From Acanthopleura granulata (lineage: Eukaryota; Mollusca; Polyplacophora; Chitonida; Chitonidae), in the NCBI GenBank assembly GCA_016165875.1, contig JABBOT010000011.1:10681491-10745490 (forward strand): a stretch of 64,000 nucleotides of DNA, written 5' to 3'. The stretch's first letter is position 1. Every line of letters begins with the position of its first letter. The position numbers and the translations under genes are program-made. Shown here piece after piece: positions 55,641 to 64,000 of this stretch. The notes beneath the pieces are model-generated. The model did no database searches, was not told the DNA's origin, and worked only from the letters and a program-made list of their open reading frames with translations.

Positions 55641-55948
55641 ATGAGGAGGTGAAATGTGCTTGCACAAATGAAAAGACCATCAACCATTGTATCTTTAGCA
55701 CTCGTAATATATAAAGTTTTTACATATTTTCCAACATATATGTAATAGCACTGCTTTACATGACCTTTGAACAAACTTTCTCCCAGCCTAAACTGTGTCC
55801 ATATGCCTTTCTTAAGCCTTTCATCATCGTCACAAGGACCCTTTTTCCTGACAAGCGCATATAATCTTTCATCAGAAGTTTGAAACAACAACATCAGAAA
55901 AAACACCCTAGGGTTTTAACCAATCAGCTTGCATATCAGTCTTTTCTG

Positions 55949-56014
55949 CTAGGAGTTTATGGTCAAGTCTTGTAGTTCCTTCATCAACGCATCTTCTGTC
56001 TTCAATTTGTCCAG
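55949..56014 (-). CDS. EIF2A: EIF2A exon j (stop codon)
   Basis: LDKLKTEDALMKELQDLTIN, then Ser and TAG at 55951-55949; the vertebrate end is LEKIQKETALLQELEDLELG. Acceptor TTTCCAG|CTG. Confidence 0.94.
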   Translation of the reverse strand: MDKLKTEDALMKELQDLTINS

Positions 56015-59000
56015 CTGGAAAAAACAACAAATCAGATTTATTTCTTTCTTAACGCCTCAATGGTAAGGAACCAACTGTGTGGAACGAGAATATCATTTAA
56101 TCCCAATCATATATCATAAAATATTACAAGTAAAATACATGGTTATTCCAAGCTATCAAAACATTTATTAAACTAAGGCCCTGCTCAGTTTCCAACCACC
56201 ACATATGTGAAATATTCCTGGGTGCGGTGTAAAACTTAAATCAAATAAATAAATAAATAAAAGCAAGCCCAAGGTCAAATACAGTCACTTATCATGGCTT
56301 ATTTTGAAATGGTTGTCATCCAACTTTTTCCAGATTTGTCCACCAGCAGACCTCAGTAATGAAAGGTCAGCTGCCTCAAGTAGGTCTACACCACTATGGA
56401 CCATTTGGTCTGTGAGAGCACACAAATTTGAGCTTTAAACAGTGCATGTGATAAAGCAGACGGCAGCCAGTGCTAACCTGGTTTTTCTCCAGTGGTTTCC
56501 CTGCACTTTGTTGCTCCTTTAACTTTTCAATTTGTTGTAATTTCTGAAGAAAAAAGATTACATTTACATTAAGTAATACTTGCATTCATAACACTCAAAC
56601 TATTCCATAAAGAAACTTATGTAACAAGACACCTCATGAAGCATGTATTTACATGATGGATAACATTTTTACAACAAGCTAAACTGGTCCAGTGCTCCTT
56701 CGGAAGTTCAGTCATGACACCATAGCCAAAAATTTCCAACCACTAAGAGAAAAGTCGCATAAGATGGAGGGGTTAACACGAAATATAAAATACGTCTTAA
56801 AATTTTTAGGCACAACTTTCTTCATCTACCATAAAACCATGCTCATCGTTTTAGAGTTTCTTTTCATGTAGCGATTAAAGGTTTCTTAAGAGGAACACAA
56901 AGACTCGGAAGATTTAATACATTACTAGCACCGACGTTAATGTCGCTATCTTAATAATGTCTATTAGTAAAAGAAAAAAACAGGCTTTCTCAATAAAGCT
57001 TTTAATTAGTCTGCCTTTAATTAGGATGTTTAACAAGTTTATTTTAACCTCACCTTTACAAGGTTTTTAATTTTCTTATCTATCTCCGGGTTGCCTGTTG
57101 AGGGTATGACGAACCCCGCCCCCTGGGAGGAGCCTTGAGATTTGGGAGGAGCTTCAGCCCCTTCTGCACCTGCCTCCTGTGAAAATATGTTCACAATGTC
57201 AAAGAGAATGAAAAGCAGAATAAAGGTAGCTATATTAAGAATTTGCAAATGAAAGACGCCTCATTCAATCCCACATGTTGTATATGTGGGTAAGACATCA
57301 TGTCTATTATTTGGATAATCTTTGTATTTATTTATTATAAATCTGGCATCTCGTTTGTTTTGTTTATAAAGTACATACATCCATGCTCGAAGTTTCCTGT
57401 ATCAGGAATGAAAATATTCTAATTCTTTGAGTTTTTTGCAAATGAAAGAGCAACTTTATGTAACTTTTGATTATGACTTCATTTTGGAAACATTACATTG
57501 GTTGAATTGGCAAACTTCCAAGTCTTCACAAAAAATCTAATTTTATCAATGTACACTTAATAGAGCCTTAAGGATATGCTTGAGTAAAACAGGTAAAAAA
57601 GGTTGAAGAATTACAGTGTACTCTCCCAAAAGTCTTTCAAAACCGTTCTCAGAGGTGATTTTCCATTTCTGTTCCGCATTTACCATTTTCTCATGAAGTA
57701 AACCATTCAAACTCTCGCATTGTAGAAGTAGAGCAAGGCATATTAGAACGACCAGATTTCTACACGCCGTCAATGCACATCACAAGTTGTTTGGAAAAAA
57801 CACCACTTACTGTATCAGAGTTATTGGCCTTGACATACCTCTTCCTGCTTGGCTTTCCTTGCCTCTCTCTTCTTCTTGTTTTTCAGCGCTGCCTTGGACA
57901 TGTTTTCAGGATTTTGAGCCGGTTTGGCGTTGGATGCTGGCTCATACATGTGGAGAGGCTGACTGGGTCTCCCTTTTGACATCGGAGCACGATATATCTC
58001 TGTCTTTGCTGTTAATCAAGAAAACATTTAAGAGAAACACTTAAAGAAGCTAATTTGCAACCGGAGCTTTTTTTTTTTTTGTTTTGAGAAGTGCAATGGC
58101 AGGCGTGTTGTCCCCTCACCACCAGATGTCACCATTTCTCAACAGTGGCAACATCGTATGGAGCAGGGGAAGTCTTCATTGTGTCAAAACTTTTTCATGC
58201 ATAAAACATGGAGTGATGTTTATGGTTCCAGGTATTTGCACATAAAACAAGCAAGATACATGCAATAAAAGTTTTGAAAGCATCACCAGAGCAGCTATCG
58301 TGTGAACATGACTTTGGAGTACCGGTGCTTATTCCTAACAGGAAACAGTAGAAAAGACTTATTGTGAAGTATATTTAAAATTGGAAAAATGCGTCTGACA
58401 TAAAGGCTAATATACAATAGTGAATGAGAATTGGTCACCTACATTAAGCCTCTCCACCAGCATCAGAGAAGTGAACTAGTTGCAAAATCAAGAACTTTCG
58501 TTTGTGTGGCAGGATGTACTCAATGCTAACAAATTCATAGTGCTGACTCACTAGAATGCCATGCTGAAGACACCAGACAGGACACCCACACAGTGACATT
58601 ATAATGACACTGGGTTGACCCAGTACTTGGTGTATTCGTCTTTATATGTTAATGACCAATATGGAATTGAAAGACAGCGCATGTTCTAGGTCAAGTCTGC
58701 CAATCAGCTTGGACAATACAATGGTTATTTCTGTAAAGTATTTTTCTAACAGCTACCACAACAGTGGAAACTGATATCTGATTGTGCTCTGTCGCCTAGC
58801 ATGAAACACACCCATTCTGTCTGGCGTGTGACATAACTGTTCCAAGCGCACAGCACTCTTGCCACCTGAGATTGTAGTAAGCTGCTAGGGTTGTGTTTGT
58901 AACTTAAGTATATATGTAAATTTATAATGAAATGATCAAGAAACTTACTCCCACCACAACACAGTGGTCTGGAAATACCTTACAGTGTTCTTCACCCACG

Positions 59001-62000
59001 TAATTGTTACAATTAATTGTCTACAAAAGCAGATAACATTAAGTCTGCCATCCCTATGTTATTACATGTTACATTGACAGACAACTCAGAACATTTACGT
59101 CACAGCTTATAAACAGCTGATGTTTCCTAACTCCCTGATTGGTCAATCCCTCATAAGCTTAAAAGCATATTTCAAATAGGTTTTTACATTCATTCGAGAA
59201 CTTTATAATCTTTTTAATGAACAGTACCTCAGTCATGGGCTGTCTTTTACTTTGAAATCTTTGCTATGATTCGATTCGGGATTGGACTCTAGATCTAGGA
59301 GGCAAATCAACTTTTAATGTGCAGCCAGTAACACTAGTAATAAGAGAACTAACCTTCCGTGGGCACGAGAGAGCTGTCGATGGGCTTGTATCTGGTTGGC
59401 TGTTGTCTGAAGACACCCCTGGGCACGGGCTGCCAAACGACCTGCCATAGGGCCTCATCTGAGGGGATCTTCTCATGGTACAGTAGACAACCCGTGTAGT
59501 GCCAGATCTTGTATCTGTGAAGATATCATAAAATTGTTACTTTCAAGATCATAGACAGAAATGGGTCTTGTTACTGTGGAAAGATAATAAAATTTTTTGT
59601 TATGAGATCATTAAGATCTTGATCTATGAGATCCCAGATAACCAGTGTAGTGGCAGATCTTGTAACTGTGAAGCAATCACTAATATCTTCATTTATAACA
59701 TCACAGATGGCCACTGTAGTGCCAAATCTCAACATCTTGGTTGCAAGTTATACACGTTTCTAGTTTTACACACAGATATGTATAACATATATGGACCATT
59801 AAAATGGCTGAATATATTCCACTTCCAAAAATAGTAAACGAGAAGAAGATACCGTTTGCTGGCTGTTTATGGCACGTCCTGAAAATGGTCCAAACAAATA
59901 CATGATGTGCACATGAATTGGCAATTAAACATTTCCATTCAGCACTGCAATTCATTTCCACTGATTAAGTCATGAATAAAACTTTTTTGCATATTGTTTC
60001 CTGTATCAGATATCTAGGTATCCATATAATAAGACACTGAATATTAATACTTGATTTACACAGAATGTTCCTCACTTCACTTGGACAGTATATTTCACCT
60101 AAGCATCATTTATTCAAACAAGAGCTTACCCATTTCCCACTCGTAACCTTGGAGCCAAGGTTGCCGTGACGACATGTTCTCCATCAGGACACCAGGAGAA
60201 GAACGTTGTATCTTCTGCTCGCATCTGACAGATCAGACGGTGGCTCTTCACATCCCAGAATTCCATGTTCCCACGCAGGTTTCCGAACCCACACAGACAC
60301 AGAAGTAAATATGTTAAGGGGAAGATTTCATTTTGCTCATATTTTGTTCACTTTCAAATAATCTCTGCACAGATCATCTTATAGCATGTATGAGTGAAGG
60401 ACCATGTTCGCCATAAAACTGAATATCAAATTTCAAAATGTAGGACGGCCCACCTCTTAGCTGAACAATACTATATTTCGATGTACTTTTGGCCTGCAAA
60501 ATTGCACCAAAGCACAGAGGCCCTAAAATAATACCTGTGAGTTTTTTCTAAGATGAATTTAATCAAATTTCACAAAAAACCCTTAATAAGATGGAAGAGT
60601 CAATCCGAATCAAGTAAAATGTGGCACTTGACAGAAGCTAAATTTTAGGCAAAATGCAGCATATTTAAAACTGCCAAGGAATGACATGCAACAGCTAGTC
60701 ATATTAAGCTCAAAGGTGAAATTCTGTTGTTTACTGGCTTCTCTTGAAAAGGCATTTGGCGAAGGCAGTTTTGGTTGTGATTTAGTTTAATAATTTACCC
60801 TAATTCTTCAACATTTTCAACCACCTCTGCAGCCGATATTTTGAAACATTCTGACAGAACTATGGGTTGTAGAGAAATAATCTGCATCTTTTTATAAAGT
60901 TCTGATCTTTAATAAGGCACAAACAAATCATTTTTAGCATCATTTTTATAATTATTGTATGCATACATTACACTGAAAAAAAACCCTTTAAGTTTTACAG
61001 TAGTCACTGTTTACAGAACACTGTGATAATGTAGTGGTATGTCCTTTACTGACGTTCCACCAAAATGTCACCGAACATGCGCGGATGAGCACTTGGCAAG
61101 TCATACAAAAATCCACCAAAATTTTGCGTTTCACACATCATACATTTCCAAACAGCTTTGCCAAACATCATCATATTCACACAAAATCTAACAAGAAAAG
61201 GATATTATTTCCAAAGCAATTGTAGTAGATCTCGTTGCGGGGCCCCGTTCCGAAATCAAACAATGGCTCACACTTGCTGTTGTAAATGGTGGCTTTGGCT
61301 GGCATGTCTGACTAGAGTCAAGGAACTTGGAAACAATCGGAAAATATCAACAATATCACTTGTTTGACATAGCTTTCTCACATGATAATAATTGCAAGCA
61401 TGTGCCAAATGAATTATATGTGTGTCAGTTCACATGCATCACATGATTTTCTAACCTATTGTCATATCACTTGTAAGGTTTCAATGTAACAAGCATGTGT
61501 CACATGAAAATTTGGCGACAAATTACTCACATAAATTCCAATTTTGCGTGTATTCAAAAGAACGTTCCAAATTTTTCACTTCAGGCAAAAATAGATTTGG
61601 TCACACAGTTCTTAGACTGTGAGTTATGGACCTTGGTAATGCCAGTTGGAGTCTCTAGCAAGTTGGGGAAATAATACATTTATTTGCCTCTTCCCCTTAT
61701 ACTGACCCTCAAACCATTACTTTACCAGGGCTACCAGATTTATTCCTGCCTGTCAGAGGATACACCCATATACAACTGTGAACTCATTATTTCCCTCTGG
61801 ACTCCACTGGATGCTGTACACTGGGCCGTTCTTGCCTGGAAGGTGGAGATAAACATTACTAATACTGACTTCACAGGTGACAACAGTTAGCTCCCCCTGG
61901 AAATGTGTGCTATTTCAATATATGAGGGCAAAAGTTTTACCAGAAGCAGGGCAAAAGAAATATGCTGGTGTAGCCTTACATAAAATCTTACCCAAATGAA

Positions 62001-63273
62001 CTACTGTTAGTTTGCTTGCTTAAAATATGAGCGAAAATTCTGACCAGTCTTACATAAAGTCTTCCTCAGTGGCTACACAATTTTGCTCTGATGGTGAAGT
62101 TTTAGACGCTCATGATTTATTTATTTATATATTTATTTGATTGGTGTTTTACGCCGTACTCAAGAAAATTTCACTTATATGACGGCGTCCAGCATTATGG
62201 TGGGAAGAAACGCACGACCATCTGCAGGTTGCTGGCAGACCTTCCCATGTACGGCCGGAGAGGACTTGAACTCACAGCGACCCCATTGATGGGAGGCTTC
62301 GGGTCATTGCGCTGCGGTAGCGCACTAACCGACTGAGCCACGGAGGCCCCCACATGGTTTGAAGAGTTGACGATACTGTGCAGTGTAACATAAAGTTTAA
62401 CCCAGATGACCCAAGCTGGCTAAAACATTACACCTCAGATAGTGAAGACACAGATATCTAATGTTTGAACAGCAGACAATTTTCTGAGGCCTTGCAAAAG
62501 CTTTACGTACATGAAACCATTGGTTGCACCATTTTTGCTGAGGTAGCACAGTTTTGGTTCCCTACACTATGGGACAATTTCGCGCAGTCTAGCATGAAGT
62601 CCGACCCATGTGAACCATATTGGTTTCACTCTTCATGCTCAGGCAGTTACCTTTTCGATCACAATAGTGTTGGGAGTTGACAATTTTGTGCAGTCTAGCA
62701 TGAAGTCTTACCTAAATGAACCATGCTGGTTTCACCATTCGTGCTCAGGTAGTGAAGTTTTTGATCTCCGTAATATGAAGACTCTGAACTCTCTGTTGAA
62801 GTCAACAGTAAGAATGAGGTGCCTGAAACACAATAATGAAGATACTAAAATAATGTGCGAAATATTTACAAAATAATTTTTATGAAAAACAAGGGGAGAA
62901 AAAATTAGTCCGAATAAGGACGACTTTTCACACAAGGTAAGAGGTTGTTTTGCAGTTTTTAATTCACTAAAAACCCATCTAGAAAATGTTTACTGTATTT
63001 CAATCACTGAAATGAATCTAGAAATAAACGAAGTCAATTTTAGATATAGTTTTACTTGTCTTTTTTGGCTAACACTATCTTTTTTTTTGTTTTCTTTTAC
63101 TTTAACGTAGAACTTTGGCCAAGCTGATCATTAAAAACAACACAAAGCACAGTACCTTTGGGGTTCCAATGGAAATTGATTCTGTCAGCGTTAAAAAAGC
63201 TCTTATTGGCTAAGGCCACGTTAGGACCGCCAAAGTTAGGGTACTGATAAACACGCATGAATGACGGCTGGCC
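55949..63273 (-). CDS. EIF2A: Eukaryotic translation initiation factor 2A, ten 3' exons; 5' end outside window
   Basis: eIF2A is a monomeric factor that can bring initiator tRNA to the 40S subunit in non-canonical initiation; it is unrelated to the eIF2 alpha subunit. The in-window exons give 387 residues plus stop, matching the family from the middle of the beta-propeller to the C-terminus. Landmarks are QPSFMRVYQYPNFGGP, ALANKSFFNADRI, SYYGDQKLHYLSTNGE, FDFGTGPRNE, GFGNLRGNMEFWDVK, WCPDGEHVVTATLAPRLRV and GYKIWHYTG. A basic linker (ALKNKKKREARKAK) and a C-terminal helical tail with PEIDKKIKNL and EKLKEQQSAGKPLEKNQ follow. The vertebrate protein is about 585 residues, so ~200 N-terminal residues are off the right edge. 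Two consecutive introns are U12-type. Confidence 0.97.
56192..56264 (+). mobile_element. SINE 3' tail fragment
   Basis: GTGAAATATTCCTGGGTGCG, then AAATCAAATAAATAAATAAA. In EIF2A intron i. Confidence 0.7.
56478..56543 (-). CDS. EIF2A: EIF2A exon i
   Basis: KLQQIEKLKEQQSAGKPLEK, then NQ, the helical tail. Acceptor TCTTCAG|AAA, donor CAG|GTTAGC. Confidence 0.95.
57054..57176 (-). CDS. EIF2A: EIF2A exon h
   Basis: Low-complexity EAGAEGAEAPPKSQ, then GNPEIDKKIKNLVK, matching vertebrate GDPEIDKKIKNLKK. Acceptor TTCACAG|GAG, donor AAG|GTGAGG. Confidence 0.94.
57839..58008 (-). CDS. EIF2A: EIF2A exon g (basic linker)
   Basis: AKTEIYRAPMSKGRPSQPL through ALKNKKKREARKAKQEE. Acceptor TTAACAG|CAA, donor GAG|GTATGT, leaving phase 0. 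Confidence 0.93.
59354..59514 (-). CDS. EIF2A: EIF2A exon f
   Basis: YKIWHYTGCLLYHEKIPSDE, then LWQVVWQPVPRGVF. Acceptor TTCACAG|ATAC, donor GGAAG|GTTAGT. Decayed copies of its 5' end and acceptor lie at 59550-59745. Confidence 0.94.
59550..59745 (-). repeat. Decayed tandem copies of EIF2A exon f 5' end and acceptor
   Basis: The exon start with its acceptor (plus GCCAGATCTTGTATCTGTGA, 59501-59520) is echoed by GGCAGATCTTGTAACTGTGA at 59652-59671. Weaker echoes are GGTCTTGTTACTGTGGAAAG near 59562 and CACTGTAGTGCCAAATCTCA near 59711. These lie upstream in transcript order. Confidence 0.7.
60130..60304 (-). CDS. EIF2A: EIF2A exon e (AC acceptor)
   Basis: GFGNLRGNMEFWDVKSHRLI, then SWCPDGEHVVTATLAPRLRV. 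The upstream intron ends CCTTAACATATTTAC|TTCTG with no usable AG. Donor AATGG|GTAAGC. Confidence 0.93.
60798..61000. mobile_element. MITE-like family A, copy 3
   Basis: CCTAATTCTTCAACATTTTC on the left and AGTTTTACAG on the right, with the family core GACAGAACTATGGG. It lies inside the EIF2A AT-AC intron. Confidence 0.7.
61206..61307 (-). CDS. EIF2A: EIF2A exon d (U12 acceptor and AT-AC donor)
   Basis: MPAKATIYNSKCEPLFDFG, then TGPRNEIYYN. Acceptor TAGTCAG|ACATG, preceded by the branch site TTCCTTGACT. Donor AAATA|ATATCCTTTT. It is flanked by minor-class introns on both sides. Confidence 0.94.
61764..61835 (-). CDS. EIF2A: EIF2A exon c (U12-type donor)
   Basis: KNGPVYSIQWSPEGNNEFTV, then VYG. 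Acceptor TTCCAG|GCA. The donor GGGT|GTATCCTCT is a U12-type GT donor. Using GG|GTGTAT instead would break the frame into exon d. Confidence 0.93.
61980..62711 (-). repeat. Decayed tandem copies of EIF2A exon b 3' end, interrupted by a SINE
   Basis: The native exon end (plus TGAACCATGCTGGTTTCACC) is echoed by TGAACCATATTGGTTTCACT near 62610, and more weakly near 62500, 62400 and 61990, in units of roughly 105-110 bp. The donor-equivalent site is lost in the copies (GTCG, CGTA and GTTA instead of GTAA). Confidence 0.7.
62118..62352 (-). mobile_element. SINE, well-preserved, full length
   Basis: GATTGGTGTTTTACGCCGTA, GCAGGTTGCTGGCAGACC, then GAACTCACAGCGACC and the head ending CTGAGCCACGGAGGCC. 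It split the decayed exon b array, so it inserted after that array formed. Confidence 0.85.
62712..62822 (-). CDS. EIF2A: EIF2A exon b
   Basis: SYYGDQKLHYLSTNGETSMV preceded by a Ser/Thr-rich LLLTSTESSES. Acceptor TTTCAG|GCA, donor TTTAG|GTAAGA. Decayed copies of its 3' end lie in the next intron. Confidence 0.93.
63156..63273 (-). CDS. EIF2A: EIF2A exon a (first in window)
   Basis: GQPSFMRVYQYPNFGGP through FHWNPKG. Acceptor CTTCAG|GGC, donor AAAG|GTACTG, leaving phase 1. Confidence 0.95.
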
Positions 63274-64000
63274 CTGAAGAAAGAGAGACAGACACAAAAC
63301 AGAACTTTCATAAATATTAGTTTGTGACCTAAAAGGATAGAGAATGCAAGAAAGGTAATTTTAGACATTGTAGATTTATTCTGAATACACTGGTGTGTTG
63401 CCAAAGTTCTGTTCTTTGTTAGTTTTCTGTTCTCAGTTCTAACATCATAACATTATTATGTTATTTATAATATTAAAAGCACATATAATAGACAGTTTTT
63501 ATAAAATGCTCGGAGTTTTCTTGTGAAGAAGAGTGAGTGGATTAGTACAGAAATCTTTATAGCAGATATGGCAGTAGATTGTGTCATTTATACAATAGCT
63601 ATCCACGAAAAGCAAGTACCAGGAATGGATTACATTTAACAATGTTGTAGTGGAGAAATATTTTTCCTTTCATTTCAACCTGGATATGGACTAAGTGCTA
63701 CTGAATCTTTCCAAGCATTTTTATTTGTTTAAACACTAATTTAAGATTTACACAAGTCAAATTAACATAAATGAGATATAAAGAAACTTCTCTATGTACA
63801 TATGTACTACAACAGAGTATACCATTTTAGACATAAATCTTACTTCCACAGCCACAAAAATATGCATAGGAATTTCCAATCAATTAATTTGTTAATATAA
63901 GATGTTCAAGAAAATTCCGAGAGGCAATTTAAATGAGACATTTTAATTATCTTACTCTACTTTATCTAAAGCTTAGCTTTTTTCAAGTGTTTTTGCTAAA
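63274..64000 (-). other. EIF2A intron, truncated at window edge
   Basis: AT-rich; no exon, SINE or tandem repeat recognised on either strand. Confidence 0.6.

Larger units (their letters stand above)
51086..55948. other. CENPI-EIF2A convergent intergenic region
   Basis: Contains the presumed CENPI 3' UTR, with imperfect TGTAGCAACTGTGTG-type repeats at 51180-51520, SINE pieces, a ~400-bp dispersed repeat, a ~33-bp repeat at 55370-55640 and the presumed EIF2A 3' UTR. No other gene recognised; 53960-55370 shows nothing identifiable. Confidence 0.65.

Noticed and set aside
55359..55667. Minus-strand open frame of 102 residues with internal repeats
   Set aside because: Product of the ~33-bp repeat downstream of EIF2A, with no homology or conserved domain seen.
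60130..60345. EIF2A exon e starting at the AG near 60337
   Set aside because: There is no pyrimidine tract, and it adds residues absent from the family. The AC acceptor at 60305 with a CCTTAAC branch site gives an exact join to exon d.
61757..61765. Standard GT donor GG|GTGTAT at the end of EIF2A exon c
   Set aside because: It breaks the frame with exon d. Shifting to T|GTATCCTCT restores Tyr-Met-Pro-Ala-Lys and fits a U12 donor with a consensus branch site.

Overview
The window is animal nuclear DNA: intron-rich, AT-rich and full of short dispersed repeats. Many SINE copies have a tRNA-like head, a conserved central block and an AAATA-type tail, the kind I associate from memory with molluscan and other lophotrochozoan genomes (Nin-DC/Meta-SINE type). 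A lophotrochozoan, most likely a mollusc, is the best guess; the sequence does not fix the species.

Four protein-coding genes were reconstructed exon by exon, each joined in a consistent reading frame. (1) IPO5 (importin-5, HEAT-repeat nuclear import receptor), minus strand, 24 coding exons from the ATG at 28024 to an exon at 543; about the last 200 residues lie left of the window. (2) An inositol monophosphatase (IMPA1-like), minus strand, one uninterrupted exon at 31905-32726. (3) CENPI (centromere protein I, Mis6 family), plus strand, 18 coding exons from 33256 to 51085; complete, 732 residues. (4) EIF2A (translation initiation factor 2A), minus strand, ten 3' coding exons from 63273 to the stop at 55949; its N-terminal ~200 residues lie right of the window. 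IMPA and CENPI are divergent and share about 530 bp between start codons. CENPI and EIF2A converge across about 4.9 kb. The genes are not one pathway; they are housekeeping neighbours (nuclear import, kinetochore, inositol recycling, translation).

The most unusual feature is a recurring pattern in the introns. Tandem repeats are seeded on exon-intron boundaries, so repeat units carry copies of the exon end plus its splice donor: IPO5 exon 18 (61-bp unit, about 41 copies), IPO5 exon 16 (115-bp unit, 5 extra copies), CENPI exon 8 (32-bp unit, about 19 copies), CENPI exon 9 (134-bp unit, three extra, nearly complete, in-frame exon copies), and decayed versions beside two EIF2A exons (one on the acceptor side). 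Other arrays start a few bases from a donor (CENPI exon 15) or run up to an acceptor (CENPI exon 16).

The second notable feature is three minor-spliceosome (U12-type) introns: an AT-AC intron in IPO5, and two consecutive ones in EIF2A, one GT-AG and one AT-AC. All have near-consensus donors and branch sites. The rest is SINEs, at least three MITE-like families, other dispersed repeats and two adjacent long inverted repeats upstream of IPO5. I found no tRNA, rRNA, CRISPR array or autonomous transposon.
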